Origin: Sphingobacterium paludis
Lineage (GTDB): Bacteria; Bacteroidota; Bacteroidia; Sphingobacteriales; Sphingobacteriaceae
DNA: 64,000 bases
Reading direction: 5' to 3'
Assembly (NCBI RefSeq): GCF_004364125.1
Contig: NZ_SNZV01000002.1
Span: forward strand, 620,001 to 684,000
The notes under the pieces: model-generated
Told to the model about the DNA's origin: nothing
The model's input: only the letters and a program-made list of their open reading frames with translations
Databases searched by the model: none
Shown here: positions 1-8,613 of the stretch, one piece after another
Position numbering within the stretch: the stretch's first letter is position 1
Layout of the letters: each line of letters opens with the position of its first letter
Translations under genes and position numbers: made by a program

Positions 1-972
1 GAGTGCGGCACGATAGAACCATGTGCTGTTAGACAAAAGTTTTTCTGTGTAGGCCGCTCCGAATGCAAAGTAAATAGGATACATGCCGATGGCATAATAG
101 CTCTTTGCTTTCAGGGCAATGAAGAGCGCAAACGTCAAAACAAATGCCCAAAGAAAAGGCCTATATGTTATCCAAGCTTTTTGGGTAGCGAGGGCATAGA
201 GGCCGACGAGCATAAGGATGAGAGATCCTGAGAAATAAAAAAGCGGTGAACTGATAAATGACCAACGGCTGACGTGGGCAAGTTGCGTATCGGCAAGCTC
301 ATTTAAGTGAAGGAATACCGGAAAGTCATATCGGTACTGCCAAAATAGATTAGGCGAGACTAAGACGAAGGCCAGGAGCAAGGCGCGGTAAAAGTGTGAC
401 GAGAAAAAGACTTTTCTTGCCGAAGTGATCGTGATCGCGGGAAACAGGCCGATAAAAAGGAAAACGATATTGTATTTGTTCAAGAATCCGATGGCGAAGG
501 CTACCGCAAGAAAGTAAAGCCATTTTGGCCGGTCGCTGCGAATATACTGGAGTAGAAAGTAATACACGCTGGTCCAGCACAGGACATCAAGCGAATTAGG
601 TTGGTATAACACATTTAACCGACAAAGGACAGAAAGCGTGATGCAAGTAGCCCCGAGTATGCAGGCAAAAAGGGTTCCTTGCAAGGCCTCTATCGCCCTC
701 CAGACGACGACCATAGTGAGGGCGCCGAAGAGCGTAGGGAAAAATTTTATCCAAAAAATACTGTTGCCCAATAGCCCGATTAGGTAGGAAATCCAGGATG
801 TCATTGGCGGAACCGAAAGGTAGCCCCAAGCCAAATGATTTGCTTGATCTAAATGGAGAAATTCATCACGATGCAATTCGTAAGCATCGCCCAATACATG
901 ATATTGAAGAATAAACTTCAGTATGATAAAGCTGAACAATACTATGTTCCTCAAGCGGGAAGTGTTTTGCAT
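1..972 (-). CDS. GT39/PMT-like membrane glycosyltransferase, 3' end outside window
   Basis: This reading frame is open from an ATG at 970-972 to the window edge (324 codons) and has no stop, so the C-terminus is missing. The N-terminus is hydrophobic, followed by a loop with HRDEFLHLDQANHLAWGY and then PPMTSW. That loop matches the acidic first periplasmic loop of GT39/ArnT/PMT_2 polyprenyl-phosphate-sugar transferases (D-E ... GY ... PP). At least seven hydrophobic segments follow. The family transfers a sugar or mannose from a lipid carrier to lipid A, protein or a glycan; the acceptor cannot be told here. It is divergent from dnaX. Shorter minus-strand frames at 350-829 lie in another frame and are shadows of this gene. 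Confidence 0.85.
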   Translation of the reverse strand, partial: MQNTSRLRNIVLFSFIILKFILQYHVLGDAYELHRDEFLHLDQANHLAWGYLSVPPMTSWISYLIGLLGNSIFWIKFFPTLFGALTMVVVWRAIEALQGTLFACILGATCITLSVLCRLNVLYQPNSLDVLCWTSVYYFLLQYIRSDRPKWLYFLAVAFAIGFLNKYNIVFLFIGLFPAITITSARKVFFSSHFYRALLLAFVLVSPNLFWQYRYDFPVFLHLNELADTQLAHVSRWSFISSPLFYFSGSLILMLVGLYALATQKAWITYRPFLWAFVLTFALFIALKAKSYYAIGMYPIYFAFGAAYTEKLLSNSTWFYRAAL

Positions 973-1185
973 AAATCAATTTGTTAAGGCATACGCGTAA
1001 TGACTTGGTACGTTTGACACGGATAACAAATTACATTTTTTTTTAAAAAAAATAATACCTTGAGGTGTGTAGGTATTGATCTTGCAAGACCTTCGGTCGT
1101 TACCCTAATTTTTATTTTGGTTATTGGCGCATACAGGCCTTATCTTTTTCCTGTTTTTACTTTTCAATTTTCAAATTTTACTTTC

Positions 1186-1193
1186 TATCTTCG
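1186..1193 (+). promoter_or_regulatory. -7 box TATCTTCG of dnaX
   Basis: TATCTTCG matches the Bacteroidetes -7 consensus TAnnTTTG at seven of eight positions. It ends 4 nt before the chosen dnaX ATG, so the transcript should have almost no leader. A stretch of ACTTTT/CAATTTT sequence resembling the dispersed repeats of this window lies just upstream (about 1150-1185). Confidence 0.5.
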
Positions 1194-1197
1194 TGCA

Positions 1198-3015
1198 ATG
1201 GATAATTTTATTGTTTCGGCACGGAAATATCGCCCCGTCACTTTCGATTCTGTCGTGGGGCAAGGCCATATTACGGGCACACTAAAAAATGCTATCCACA
1301 ATAGCCAACTGGCACAGGCTTTCTTGTTTTGCGGTCCGAGGGGTGTGGGCAAAACTACCTGCGCACGTATTTTGGCCAAAACGATAAACTGTGAAAACAT
1401 CACAGAAAGTGTAGAAGCCTGCGGCACCTGCGATAGCTGTAAATCTTTCCAAAATGGAAATTCGTTCAGCATCCATGAGCTTGATGCGGCCTCTAATAAC
1501 TCCGTCGATGATATTCGTAGTTTGATTGAGCAGGTGCGGATACCGCCGCAAGCTGGAAAATACAAGATATACATCATTGATGAGGTACACATGCTTTCCC
1601 AAGCAGCATTTAATGCCTTTCTAAAAACCTTGGAGGAGCCACCTTCCTATGCGATATTTATCTTAGCGACAACAGAGAAGCATAAAATTTTGCCGACGAT
1701 ACTTTCGCGATGTCAAATCTTTGACTTTAACAGGATTAAGGTAGAAGATATGGCTACGCATCTGGCGTCTATTGCGCAGCGAGAATCCATCACTTTTGAA
1801 TCCGATGGTCTCCACATCATCGCACAAAAAGCTGATGGTGGACTACGGGATGCTTTATCAATGTTTGATCAGATCGCCAGCTTTTCCAATAAAAACATCT
1901 CCTATCAAGCGGTTATTGATAACCTGAATATTCTGGATTACGATTATTATTTCCAGTTGGTGGATCGCATTGCCGGAGAAGACGCCGCACAAGCCTTGCT
2001 TATTTTCGATAAGGTCTTAAACAGCGGTTTCGACGGGGGCCATTTTATCAGTGGCTTGGCCACCCATATCCGGAACCTTTTGGTATCAAAAGAGCCGGCT
2101 ACCCTGAAGCTTTTAGACGTCAGCGATACTATTAAGCGTAAGTACCTTGAGCAATCGCAAGCGTTGAGTGCGGGGCTATTGCTGTCGGCGTTGAACATTG
2201 CCAACCAATGCGAAATCAATTACAAGAATAGCAAAAACCAACGCTTACAGGTTGAGCTGGCTCTCTTAAAGATGTGCCATCTTTCGGCCGCTATACTGCT
2301 GAGTAAGCAAGGAAGTTTTATGCCCTCAGCGTCGACTGAGGTAAAAAAAAAACTCCCTGAACAATCCGTAGCGAACCAGCCAAAAGCGTCGGCCTCAGCA
2401 GATAGCAATGGCATGGCCATTCCCGCTCAGCCACCAGTGGTGGCGCGCCAGCCCGAACAAAAAGCGGTGCCTCCTGTGCAAGTCCGGGTAGAACCTACTA
2501 CCAAACCGGCGGAAATTGGTGCCAACGCAACACCTAAAAAAGGATGGGGCAAGGTTTCTTCCTCTATTGATATTCCCAACCTAAACACCATTTTCGAAGA
2601 AAAGCCCGTTGAAGAATCGGAAGAGAATGCGCTGGTACAAGGGAATGCTTATCAGGAAATTACGCTGAATGTTTTTCTCAGCAAATGGAATGCTTTCGCG
2701 GAGGATCTAAAAAAGACGACGCGTGTTACCCTATACACCATCATGACCGCGAATACGCCACGACTCAACGGTACCCTGATTGAGGTGGATGTCGAAAATG
2801 CTGTACAGATGGAAGACTTAAAAGTGGGTAAGATTGATATCTTAAATTACCTACGGGTCCAACTGAACAATTTTGCGCTTGATCTGCAGGGTGTACAGGT
2901 GGAAATGACCAAGGTACGTAAGCCCTACACCGCACAAGAAAAATATCAGGCCATGGTTTCTAAAAATCCTGCTTTGGAAACCCTGCGAAAAGCGTTTAAT
3001 CTTGGTTTGAGTTAA
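1198..3015 (+). CDS. dnaX: DNA polymerase III subunit gamma/tau
   Basis: Clamp-loader ATPase of the replicative polymerase, 605 residues. Walker A GPRGVGKT is at 46-53, the zinc cysteines are C65, C75, C78 and C81, Walker B IYIIDEVH is at about 124-131, and the SRC motif is at 170-172. Domains I-III end near residue 376, followed by a Pro/Ala-rich linker and a tau-type C-terminal region. I chose the ATG at 1198 because the protein then begins MDNFIVSARKYRP as in the family; the 46 codons upstream in frame are not conserved-looking and would include the promoter. A run of ten A (2343-2352) lies exactly at the domain III/linker junction, and both other frames hit stops within eight codons of it (see findings), so a shorter gamma form may also be made. 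Confidence 0.97.
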   Translation: MDNFIVSARKYRPVTFDSVVGQGHITGTLKNAIHNSQLAQAFLFCGPRGVGKTTCARILAKTINCENITESVEACGTCDSCKSFQNGNSFSIHELDAASNNSVDDIRSLIEQVRIPPQAGKYKIYIIDEVHMLSQAAFNAFLKTLEEPPSYAIFILATTEKHKILPTILSRCQIFDFNRIKVEDMATHLASIAQRESITFESDGLHIIAQKADGGLRDALSMFDQIASFSNKNISYQAVIDNLNILDYDYYFQLVDRIAGEDAAQALLIFDKVLNSGFDGGHFISGLATHIRNLLVSKEPATLKLLDVSDTIKRKYLEQSQALSAGLLLSALNIANQCEINYKNSKNQRLQVELALLKMCHLSAAILLSKQGSFMPSASTEVKKKLPEQSVANQPKASASADSNGMAIPAQPPVVARQPEQKAVPPVQVRVEPTTKPAEIGANATPKKGWGKVSSSIDIPNLNTIFEEKPVEESEENALVQGNAYQEITLNVFLSKWNAFAEDLKKTTRVTLYTIMTANTPRLNGTLIEVDVENAVQMEDLKVGKIDILNYLRVQLNNFALDLQGVQVEMTKVRKPYTAQEKYQAMVSKNPALETLRKAFNLGLS

Positions 3016-3049
3016 TCGAGCATATTCCCCAATTGAACGTTCTTTTTTG

Positions 3050-3057
3050 TATCTTTG
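3050..3057 (+). promoter_or_regulatory. -7 box TATCTTTG upstream of rlmB
   Basis: A perfect TAnnTTTG lies 74 nt upstream of the rlmB start, just after dnaX. No TTG stands at the ideal 19-bp distance; the nearest (3033-3035) leaves a 14-bp spacer, so the -33 part is weak. Confidence 0.5.
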
Positions 3058-3131
3058 CCCCCGAAATTCTATAGCGGAAGTAAATAGCCAGCTCAAAAAT
3101 TTCACTTTTTTCACTTTTTTATTATTCAATA

Positions 3132-3908
3132 ATGCAACATTTTCAACAGCGCGATAGGGGCGAGAAGAGAGAGTCAAATCAGATGGTTTTTGGTATTCGT
3201 GCAGTCATAGAAGCTATTGACAGTGGCAAAGAGATCGAATCCATATTTGTTCAGCGTGGATTAAGCGGAAGCTTATTCTTAGAGCTTAAAGCATTGTTGA
3301 AAGAGCATAATCTAAGTTTTCAGCAAGTTCCAGTGGAAAAGCTGAACCGCATTACCCGCAAAAATCATCAAGGCGTTATCGGTGTGATTTCGCCGATAAC
3401 ATACCATAATATAGAAGATATTCTGCCGGCAATCTATGAGAAGGGTGAGACACCGTTTCTGTTGATGCTGGATGGCGTGACGGATGTACGGAACATGGGT
3501 GCTATTGCCCGTACTGCAGAATGTGCAGGTATTCATGCTATTATAGTTCCAAAAAAGGGATCCGCAGAGATCAATCCAGATGCGATCAAAACCTCCGCAG
3601 GTGCGCTATATAAAATTCCGGTTTGCCGCCAAGATTCATTGGGCAAGGTAGGACGATTTTTGATAGAGTCTGGCGTGCAGTTGGTTGTCAGCACGGAAAA
3701 AACGGAGGATTCTATTTACGATGTTAATTATACCACGCCGACCTGTATCATCATGGGAGCAGAAGATGTAGGCGTATCAGATGATCTCATTCGCATCTCC
3801 GATAAATTGGCGAAAATCCCGATGTTTGGCGAAATTGGTTCGTTAAATGTTTCTGTTTCGGCCGCCGTGGTAATTTATGAGGCCATCCGTCAGCGGAATA
3901 GCAACTAG
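3132..3908 (+). CDS. rlmB: 23S rRNA (guanosine-2'-O-)-methyltransferase RlmB/TrmH family
   Basis: SPOUT-class 2'-O-ribose methyltransferase of 258 residues, expected to methylate G2251 of 23S rRNA. The N-terminal substrate-binding domain (18-90, with VFGIRAVIEAI) is followed by the three SpoU motifs: NMGAIARTAE (121-130), IIMGAEDVGVS (206-216) and MFGEIGSLNVSVSAAV (231-246). An alternative start at Met18 (3183) would remove a short polar N-terminus, but many homologues carry such an extension, so I keep 3132. It is followed after 6 nt by the HPP-family gene. Related TrmH tRNA methylases share the motifs, so the exact target RNA is inferred. Confidence 0.93.
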   Translation: MQHFQQRDRGEKRESNQMVFGIRAVIEAIDSGKEIESIFVQRGLSGSLFLELKALLKEHNLSFQQVPVEKLNRITRKNHQGVIGVISPITYHNIEDILPAIYEKGETPFLLMLDGVTDVRNMGAIARTAECAGIHAIIVPKKGSAEINPDAIKTSAGALYKIPVCRQDSLGKVGRFLIESGVQLVVSTEKTEDSIYDVNYTTPTCIIMGAEDVGVSDDLIRISDKLAKIPMFGEIGSLNVSVSAAVVIYEAIRQRNSN

Positions 3909-3914
3909 TTTCGT

Positions 3915-4514
3915 TTGAAAAAGCATCTACATAGGCAGCTGCGCGTTTATCGCTACGTTTTTTACAAAGAGACGCTTGTTGATCCGCGCGAACATTTTTG
4001 GTCTTTCCTAGGCGCATTCGTTGGGATCTTTTTGATTGCTTTTTTGCAGTCACTACGGCTTCCGGTTTCTGAAAATATTTTCCTGATAGGCTCCTTCGGA
4101 GCCTCTTCGGTTTTGGTGTATGGGGCTATTGAAAGTCCTTTGGCACAGCCGCGCAATTTGATCGGTGGACATGTAGTTTCGGCTATTGCCGGGGTTACGG
4201 TCGCCCAGGTGCTGCCTGATATCATTTGGCTTACCGCCCCATTGGCCGTGGCCTTGTCTATCGTGCTCATGCAGGTCACGCGGACCTTGCATCCGCCTGG
4301 AGGAGCGACAGCACTCATTGCCGTAAGCAGCGGCACAACCATAGCTTCGATGGGTTATTGGTATGTCTTGAGCCCAGTACTTACCGGTTGCCTTATTCTG
4401 TTTGTCGTGGCGCTTGTATTCAATAATATGACGAGCAAACGGCATTATCCCTCAAGACATTCCCGCTTGCGCGCATCTCGCCGTCGGGCAATCAAACAGC
4501 ATAGCCGTTCATAG
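3915..4514 (+). CDS. HPP family integral membrane protein
   Basis: A 199-residue protein with four to five predicted membrane segments between about 28 and 165. It carries the family signature LHPPGGATAL near residue 125. The C-terminal 30 residues are strongly basic (Arg/His/Ser-rich) and probably cytoplasmic. HPP proteins have been linked to nitrite or other small-solute transport in some organisms, but no substrate can be assigned here. The start is a TTG 6 nt after the rlmB stop; the first in-frame ATG is deep inside the protein, so TTG is the reasonable choice. Probably co-transcribed with rlmB. Confidence 0.85.
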   Translation: MKKHLHRQLRVYRYVFYKETLVDPREHFWSFLGAFVGIFLIAFLQSLRLPVSENIFLIGSFGASSVLVYGAIESPLAQPRNLIGGHVVSAIAGVTVAQVLPDIIWLTAPLAVALSIVLMQVTRTLHPPGGATALIAVSSGTTIASMGYWYVLSPVLTGCLILFVVALVFNNMTSKRHYPSRHSRLRASRRRAIKQHSRS

Positions 4515-4594
4515 CGATCGACGATTTTCTACAAATCTTATTGATTTTGTGACATATGCATGATTAAAAGCTTCGTTTAATCAGATATTATTCC

Positions 4595-4602
4595 TATCTT
4601 TG
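4595..4602 (+). promoter_or_regulatory. -7 box TATCTTTG of the DEAD-box helicase
   Basis: A perfect TAnnTTTG lies 40 nt before the helicase ATG. The sequence at the -33 position is TTCG rather than TTG. Confidence 0.55.
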
Positions 4603-4642
4603 CACCGCCTTAGGCAATAGAGCCTATTGTATATTTTATTTC

Positions 4643-6469
4643 ATGAACCCATTTTTAGACTTGGGAATCCGTCATGAAGTTGTTAATGCCATCGCTGAGA
4701 TCGGTTTTGAAAAACCATCTCCCATCCAGGAAAAAGCCATTCCTGTATTACTGACTGGTAACGACGATTTTGTCGGATTAGCCCAAACCGGCACAGGAAA
4801 GACCGCGGCATTTGGTCTTCCATTATTAGAGTTAATTGACTTTACTCAAAAACACCCACAGGCACTCGTATTATGTCCTACTCGTGAGCTGTGTTTACAA
4901 ATCGCAAAAGATCTTGAAAAATTCGCTAAGTACATCGACAATGTAAATGTTGTTGCGGTATATGGTGGTGCAAACATCTCCGATCAATTGCGTCAAATCC
5001 GTCGCGGAGTACAGATCGTTGTCGCTACTCCCGGCCGTATGTTAGACATCATCGGCAGAAATGCCATCGATTTTTCCGACGTAAAATATGTCGTGTTGGA
5101 CGAAGCAGATGAAATGTTGAACATGGGATTCCAAGAGGATATCAACAACATCCTTTCGGAAACGCCAGACAGCAAAAAAACTTGGTTATTTTCGGCTACT
5201 ATGCCTAAGGAAGTTCGTCGTATAGCACAAAACTATATGAGCAATCCTTTTGAGCTTACCGTAGGTACGAAAAATACAGGTAACGCGAACATTGAACACC
5301 ATTACTATTTAATTAAGGCTAAAGATAAATATGCGGCGTTCAAACGTATTGTGGATTTCTATCCCGAAATTTTCGGTATTGTGTTCTGCCGTACGAAGAT
5401 TGAAACGCAAGAAATTGCAGAAGCTTTAGTGAAAGATGGCTATAATGCCGACTCCTTGCACGGTGACTTGTCTCAACAACAACGTGATAAAGTAATGAAA
5501 CGCTACCGCGAGCGTAGCCTTCAATTATTAATCGCTACGGATGTTGCAGCTCGTGGTATTGATGTGAATGATGTTACGCACGTAATCAACTTCTCTTTAC
5601 CTGATGAAGTTGAAAACTATACGCACCGTTCTGGTCGTACTGCCCGTGCGGGTAAAACAGGTATTTCCCTATCTTTGGTGAATATCAAAGAACAAAGCAA
5701 AATCCGTCATATCGAAAAGATTATCGGCAAGCCTTTCGAAAAGAAAGAAGTTCCACAAGGAGCTGAGGTTTGTGAAAAGCAACTTTTCAAAATGATCGAT
5801 AAAGTGCACAATGTTGACATCAATGAAGAGCAGATCGCACCATTCATTCCTAAAATTATGGAAAGCATGCAAGATCTATCTAAAGAAGATATCATCAAGC
5901 GCTTTGCGTCATTGGAATTCAACCGCTTCTTGGAGTACTATCAAAATGCTCCGGACCTCAACATCGACGCACGCGATAGCAGAAGAGATGGTGATAGAGG
6001 TGAACGCGGCGAACGTCCTATGCGGTCTTCTAAAGGTTATACCCGTCTATTCTTGAATTTAGGTTCTGTGGATGAGTTTACCCGTGGAGATATGTTGGGC
6101 TTCATTTGCAACACCACAAGAATTTCTGGGAAATCAATTGGTAAAATTGACCTGAAAGGTGTGTTCACCTTTTTCGAAGTGGAAGATGCAGAAGTCAACA
6201 AAGTATTCGACGGATTTAAAGGCGTAGATTTCAACGGTCGTCAGGTACGGGTTGAGATATCCGGTGAAGCTGGCGGAGGTCGTTCAGAAGGCCGCAGTGG
6301 TCGTCCACGCGGTGGTGATAGAAACCGTGGCGGCGATCGTGATCGTTATCGTGGTGGCGAACGCTCATCACGCGGCGGTGACAGACGCGGATCTAGAGAC
6401 AGAAGCGAATCTGCTGGTGGTTTCAGAGATTTCTCTGGTAAAAAGCCAACATCGCGCTCTAAATATTAA
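4643..6469 (+). CDS. DEAD-box ATP-dependent RNA helicase (DeaD/CsdA type)
   Basis: ATP-dependent RNA helicase of 608 residues, expected to act in ribosome assembly and RNA turnover, especially in the cold. The Q motif is at about 22-34, Walker A AQTGTGKT at 47-54, DEAD at 153-156, SAT at 184-186 and HRSGRTAR at 328-335. A DbpA-like RNA-binding domain follows (about 455-545, containing YTRLFLNLG and VRVEIS). The tail from about 550 is rich in Arg, Gly and Asp (RGG-like), typical of Bacteroidetes cold-shock helicases. The gene is monocistronic: it has its own promoter box and a strong terminator. Confidence 0.95.
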   Translation: MNPFLDLGIRHEVVNAIAEIGFEKPSPIQEKAIPVLLTGNDDFVGLAQTGTGKTAAFGLPLLELIDFTQKHPQALVLCPTRELCLQIAKDLEKFAKYIDNVNVVAVYGGANISDQLRQIRRGVQIVVATPGRMLDIIGRNAIDFSDVKYVVLDEADEMLNMGFQEDINNILSETPDSKKTWLFSATMPKEVRRIAQNYMSNPFELTVGTKNTGNANIEHHYYLIKAKDKYAAFKRIVDFYPEIFGIVFCRTKIETQEIAEALVKDGYNADSLHGDLSQQQRDKVMKRYRERSLQLLIATDVAARGIDVNDVTHVINFSLPDEVENYTHRSGRTARAGKTGISLSLVNIKEQSKIRHIEKIIGKPFEKKEVPQGAEVCEKQLFKMIDKVHNVDINEEQIAPFIPKIMESMQDLSKEDIIKRFASLEFNRFLEYYQNAPDLNIDARDSRRDGDRGERGERPMRSSKGYTRLFLNLGSVDEFTRGDMLGFICNTTRISGKSIGKIDLKGVFTFFEVEDAEVNKVFDGFKGVDFNGRQVRVEISGEAGGGRSEGRSGRPRGGDRNRGGDRDRYRGGERSSRGGDRRGSRDRSESAGGFRDFSGKKPTSRSKY

Positions 6470-6485
6470 GCATTCTTTTTTTGAT

Positions 6486-6521
6486 AAAGGCCAGGCATTC
6501 TTCAAGATGTCTGGCCTTTTT
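6486..6521 (+). terminator. Intrinsic terminator after the DEAD-box helicase
   Basis: AAAGGCCAG and CTGGCCTTTTT form the stem of a GC-rich hairpin ending in a run of five T, 17 nt after the helicase stop. Confidence 0.85.
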
Positions 6522-6650
6522 CGTTGTATAGCATCAAAATGTTATTGGCTACAGCCTTGAGTTCCGTATTGAACAAATATCATGCAACGGCGTTTTCTAG
6601 TGGTTAAGCTGGCTAATTTGCCTTCTTTATCCGTAAAATTAAATTGTTAT

Positions 6651-8417
6651 ATGACTACTCCACATAGAATCTTTGATTTGGCTTATCGGCAATTGGATCT
6701 TTACCCTGATCTGGATATGTTTGCACGTAAAGCTGCCGGACAATGGCAAAAAATAACGACCTCGATGTTCTTGAACGATGTACGTGCGCTGTCGAAAGGA
6801 TTGTTGGCACTTGATGTGAAGCCTGGAGAAAAAGTGGGACTTGTTGCCGAGAGCCGCTATGAATGGCACGTGGTTGACTTTGCTGTCCAGCAGATTGGTG
6901 CGGTAACCGTGGCTATGTATCCAAACATCACCGATGCGGATTACCAATTTATTTTCAACGATGCCGCGATACGATTGTGTATTGTGAGTGATAAAAATCT
7001 CTACAAACGCATTTGTGACCTCACGGACTCCATTTATTCCCTGAAGCATATTTTTGCGATCAATGAATTTGCTGACTCCAGAAATTGGCAAGAGCTTATT
7101 GAGATCGGTCGCAACCAATCGGAAGAAGATATCAATCGGCTGAAAGCGGTCGTGCAGACGGATGATCTAGCTACGCTAATTTACACATCGGGTACCACAG
7201 GCAAACCAAAAGGTGTGATGCTTACCCATAAAAACGTACTGAGCAGCGTCTTTGCGGCGCGCGAGGCGACGCCCTTGGAAGCCCATGCACGTGCCCTGAC
7301 TTTTCTTCCTCCATGCCATGCCTACGAACGCATGGTCATCTATACGTATTTCTATATTGGCATAACGGTGTATGTGGCCGAAGGGTTGGAACGTATTGCA
7401 GAACATATGAAAGAGATACAGCCGAACATCATGACAGCTGTGCCACGCATAATGGAGAAGGTGTTTGAAAACATCATGAAGACCGGAGCCACCCTAACGG
7501 GGATGAAAAAAAAGCTTTTCCATTGGGCGATAGCTGTTGCCGAGAATTTCGATCCGGCCGAACAAGCGAATGGCTTTGTCTATAGACAGAAACTTGCACT
7601 CGCCAGGCGTTTGGTGTTGAATAAGTTTCATGCAGCATTGGGTGGGCAATTGGTAACCGTAGTTTCTGGCAGCGCTTCGCTGCAATCGAGAATTATCCGT
7701 GTGTTGCTAGCCGCACGCATTCCTATATTTGAAGGTTATGGACTTACGGAAGCGTCACCTTTGGTTGCCGTGAATTTCTATAACCGTGGTATTCGGGTGG
7801 GAACCGTTGGAAATGCGGTAAAAGACGTCGAGATTAAATTAGCAGAAGATGGCGAAATCTTGGTAAAAGGACCCAACGTGATGCAGGGCTACTATAAAAA
7901 TCCAGAAGCAACAGCCGAGGTGCTGAAAGATGGATGGCTGTATACGGGCGATATCGGCAAGTGGGTCGATGGTAATTTTTTGAAAATTATCGATCGGAAA
8001 AAGGAAATGTTTAAAATATCGGGCGGAAAATATATTGTTCCGCAGCCTATGGAAACAAAATTGGTTGAATCACCTTTTATCGAACAGGCGATGGTCGTGG
8101 GCGATAGCATGAAATATGCTGCTGCATTTATTGTTCCGCATTATGCGAACCTCAAAGATTGGGCGAAAGAACATGAGCCAGCTCTAGCGGTGCTTCCTAA
8201 GGACCAATTTTTATCCGCTCCTGCAATATATAAACGGGTCAATCAAGAGGTCCGCTTGGCGAACCAGCATTTCGGAAATTGGGAACAAATTAAGAAAATA
8301 GCTATTCTACCAGAGGAGTTTAGTATCGAGCGTGGTGAGCTCACACCGACATTGAAAATGAAACGACGCGAAATCATGAAGCGCTATACGAAGGAATATG
8401 AGGGGATGTTCGGTTGA
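6651..8417 (+). CDS. Long-chain fatty acid--CoA ligase (AMP-forming)
   Basis: ANL-superfamily acyl-CoA synthetase, 588 residues, which activates fatty acids to acyl-AMP and then acyl-CoA. The P-loop TLIYTSGTTGKPKGVM is at about 175-190. GYGLTEASP is at about 363-371. The adenylate-binding YTGDIG and the hinge/Lys region DRKKEMFKISGGKYI follow near 425-455. The closest recognised type is FadD15-like. The start at 6651 gives MTTPHRIFDLA; the frame extends 23 codons upstream to 6582, but that stretch does not look like the family. A low-complexity AAAAGT repeat starts right at its stop codon. Confidence 0.93.
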   Translation: MTTPHRIFDLAYRQLDLYPDLDMFARKAAGQWQKITTSMFLNDVRALSKGLLALDVKPGEKVGLVAESRYEWHVVDFAVQQIGAVTVAMYPNITDADYQFIFNDAAIRLCIVSDKNLYKRICDLTDSIYSLKHIFAINEFADSRNWQELIEIGRNQSEEDINRLKAVVQTDDLATLIYTSGTTGKPKGVMLTHKNVLSSVFAAREATPLEAHARALTFLPPCHAYERMVIYTYFYIGITVYVAEGLERIAEHMKEIQPNIMTAVPRIMEKVFENIMKTGATLTGMKKKLFHWAIAVAENFDPAEQANGFVYRQKLALARRLVLNKFHAALGGQLVTVVSGSASLQSRIIRVLLAARIPIFEGYGLTEASPLVAVNFYNRGIRVGTVGNAVKDVEIKLAEDGEILVKGPNVMQGYYKNPEATAEVLKDGWLYTGDIGKWVDGNFLKIIDRKKEMFKISGGKYIVPQPMETKLVESPFIEQAMVVGDSMKYAAAFIVPHYANLKDWAKEHEPALAVLPKDQFLSAPAIYKRVNQEVRLANQHFGNWEQIKKIAILPEEFSIERGELTPTLKMKRREIMKRYTKEYEGMFG

Positions 8418-8505
8418 AAAGTAAAAAGTAAAAAGTAAAAAGTAAAAATTAAAAAGTTAAAAGTGAGAAGTCAAAAGTGAAAAGTGAAAAGTTAAAATCA
8501 AAAAG
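8415..8505 (+). repeat. Degenerate AAAAGT tandem repeat (family member 1)
   Basis: Short units of the form AAAAGTAAAAAGT and AAAAGTGAAAAGTT are repeated with drift directly after the acyl-CoA ligase stop. The reverse complement of this sequence (ACTTTT/TTGACTTTTTAA) recurs at about 40058-40262, 57259-57343 and 58950-59092. The units are too short and too regular for a CRISPR. Confidence 0.75.
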
Positions 8506-8570
8506 TACTAGAATCTAACATCTACATACTAAGTACTAAAATCATTACGCATTACCCATTACGCACTGCA

Positions 8571-8608
8571 AAAAAAAGACTTCCCGCACAATCGAGAAGT
8601 CTTTTTTT
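8571..8608. terminator. Bidirectional terminator between acyl-CoA ligase and OmpA-like gene
   Basis: AAAAAAAGACTTC and GAAGTCTTTTTTT form a perfect stem around a 12-nt loop, with A/T tracts on both sides. It lies between convergent genes and can serve both. Confidence 0.9.
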
Positions 8609-8613
8609 ATTTA

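Noticed and set aside
350..829. Two short minus-strand ORFs of 76 and 77 codons
   Set aside because: They lie in a different frame inside the GT39-like gene, whose own frame is open over the whole stretch.
1060..1197. 46-codon N-terminal extension of dnaX
   Set aside because: The extension has no family resemblance, would enclose the -7 box at 1186-1193, and the normal MDNFIVSARKYRP start is at 1198.
8415..8505. CRISPR-like repeat array after the acyl-CoA ligase
   Set aside because: Units are 6-8 bp, drift continuously and have no unique spacers; no cas gene is present.
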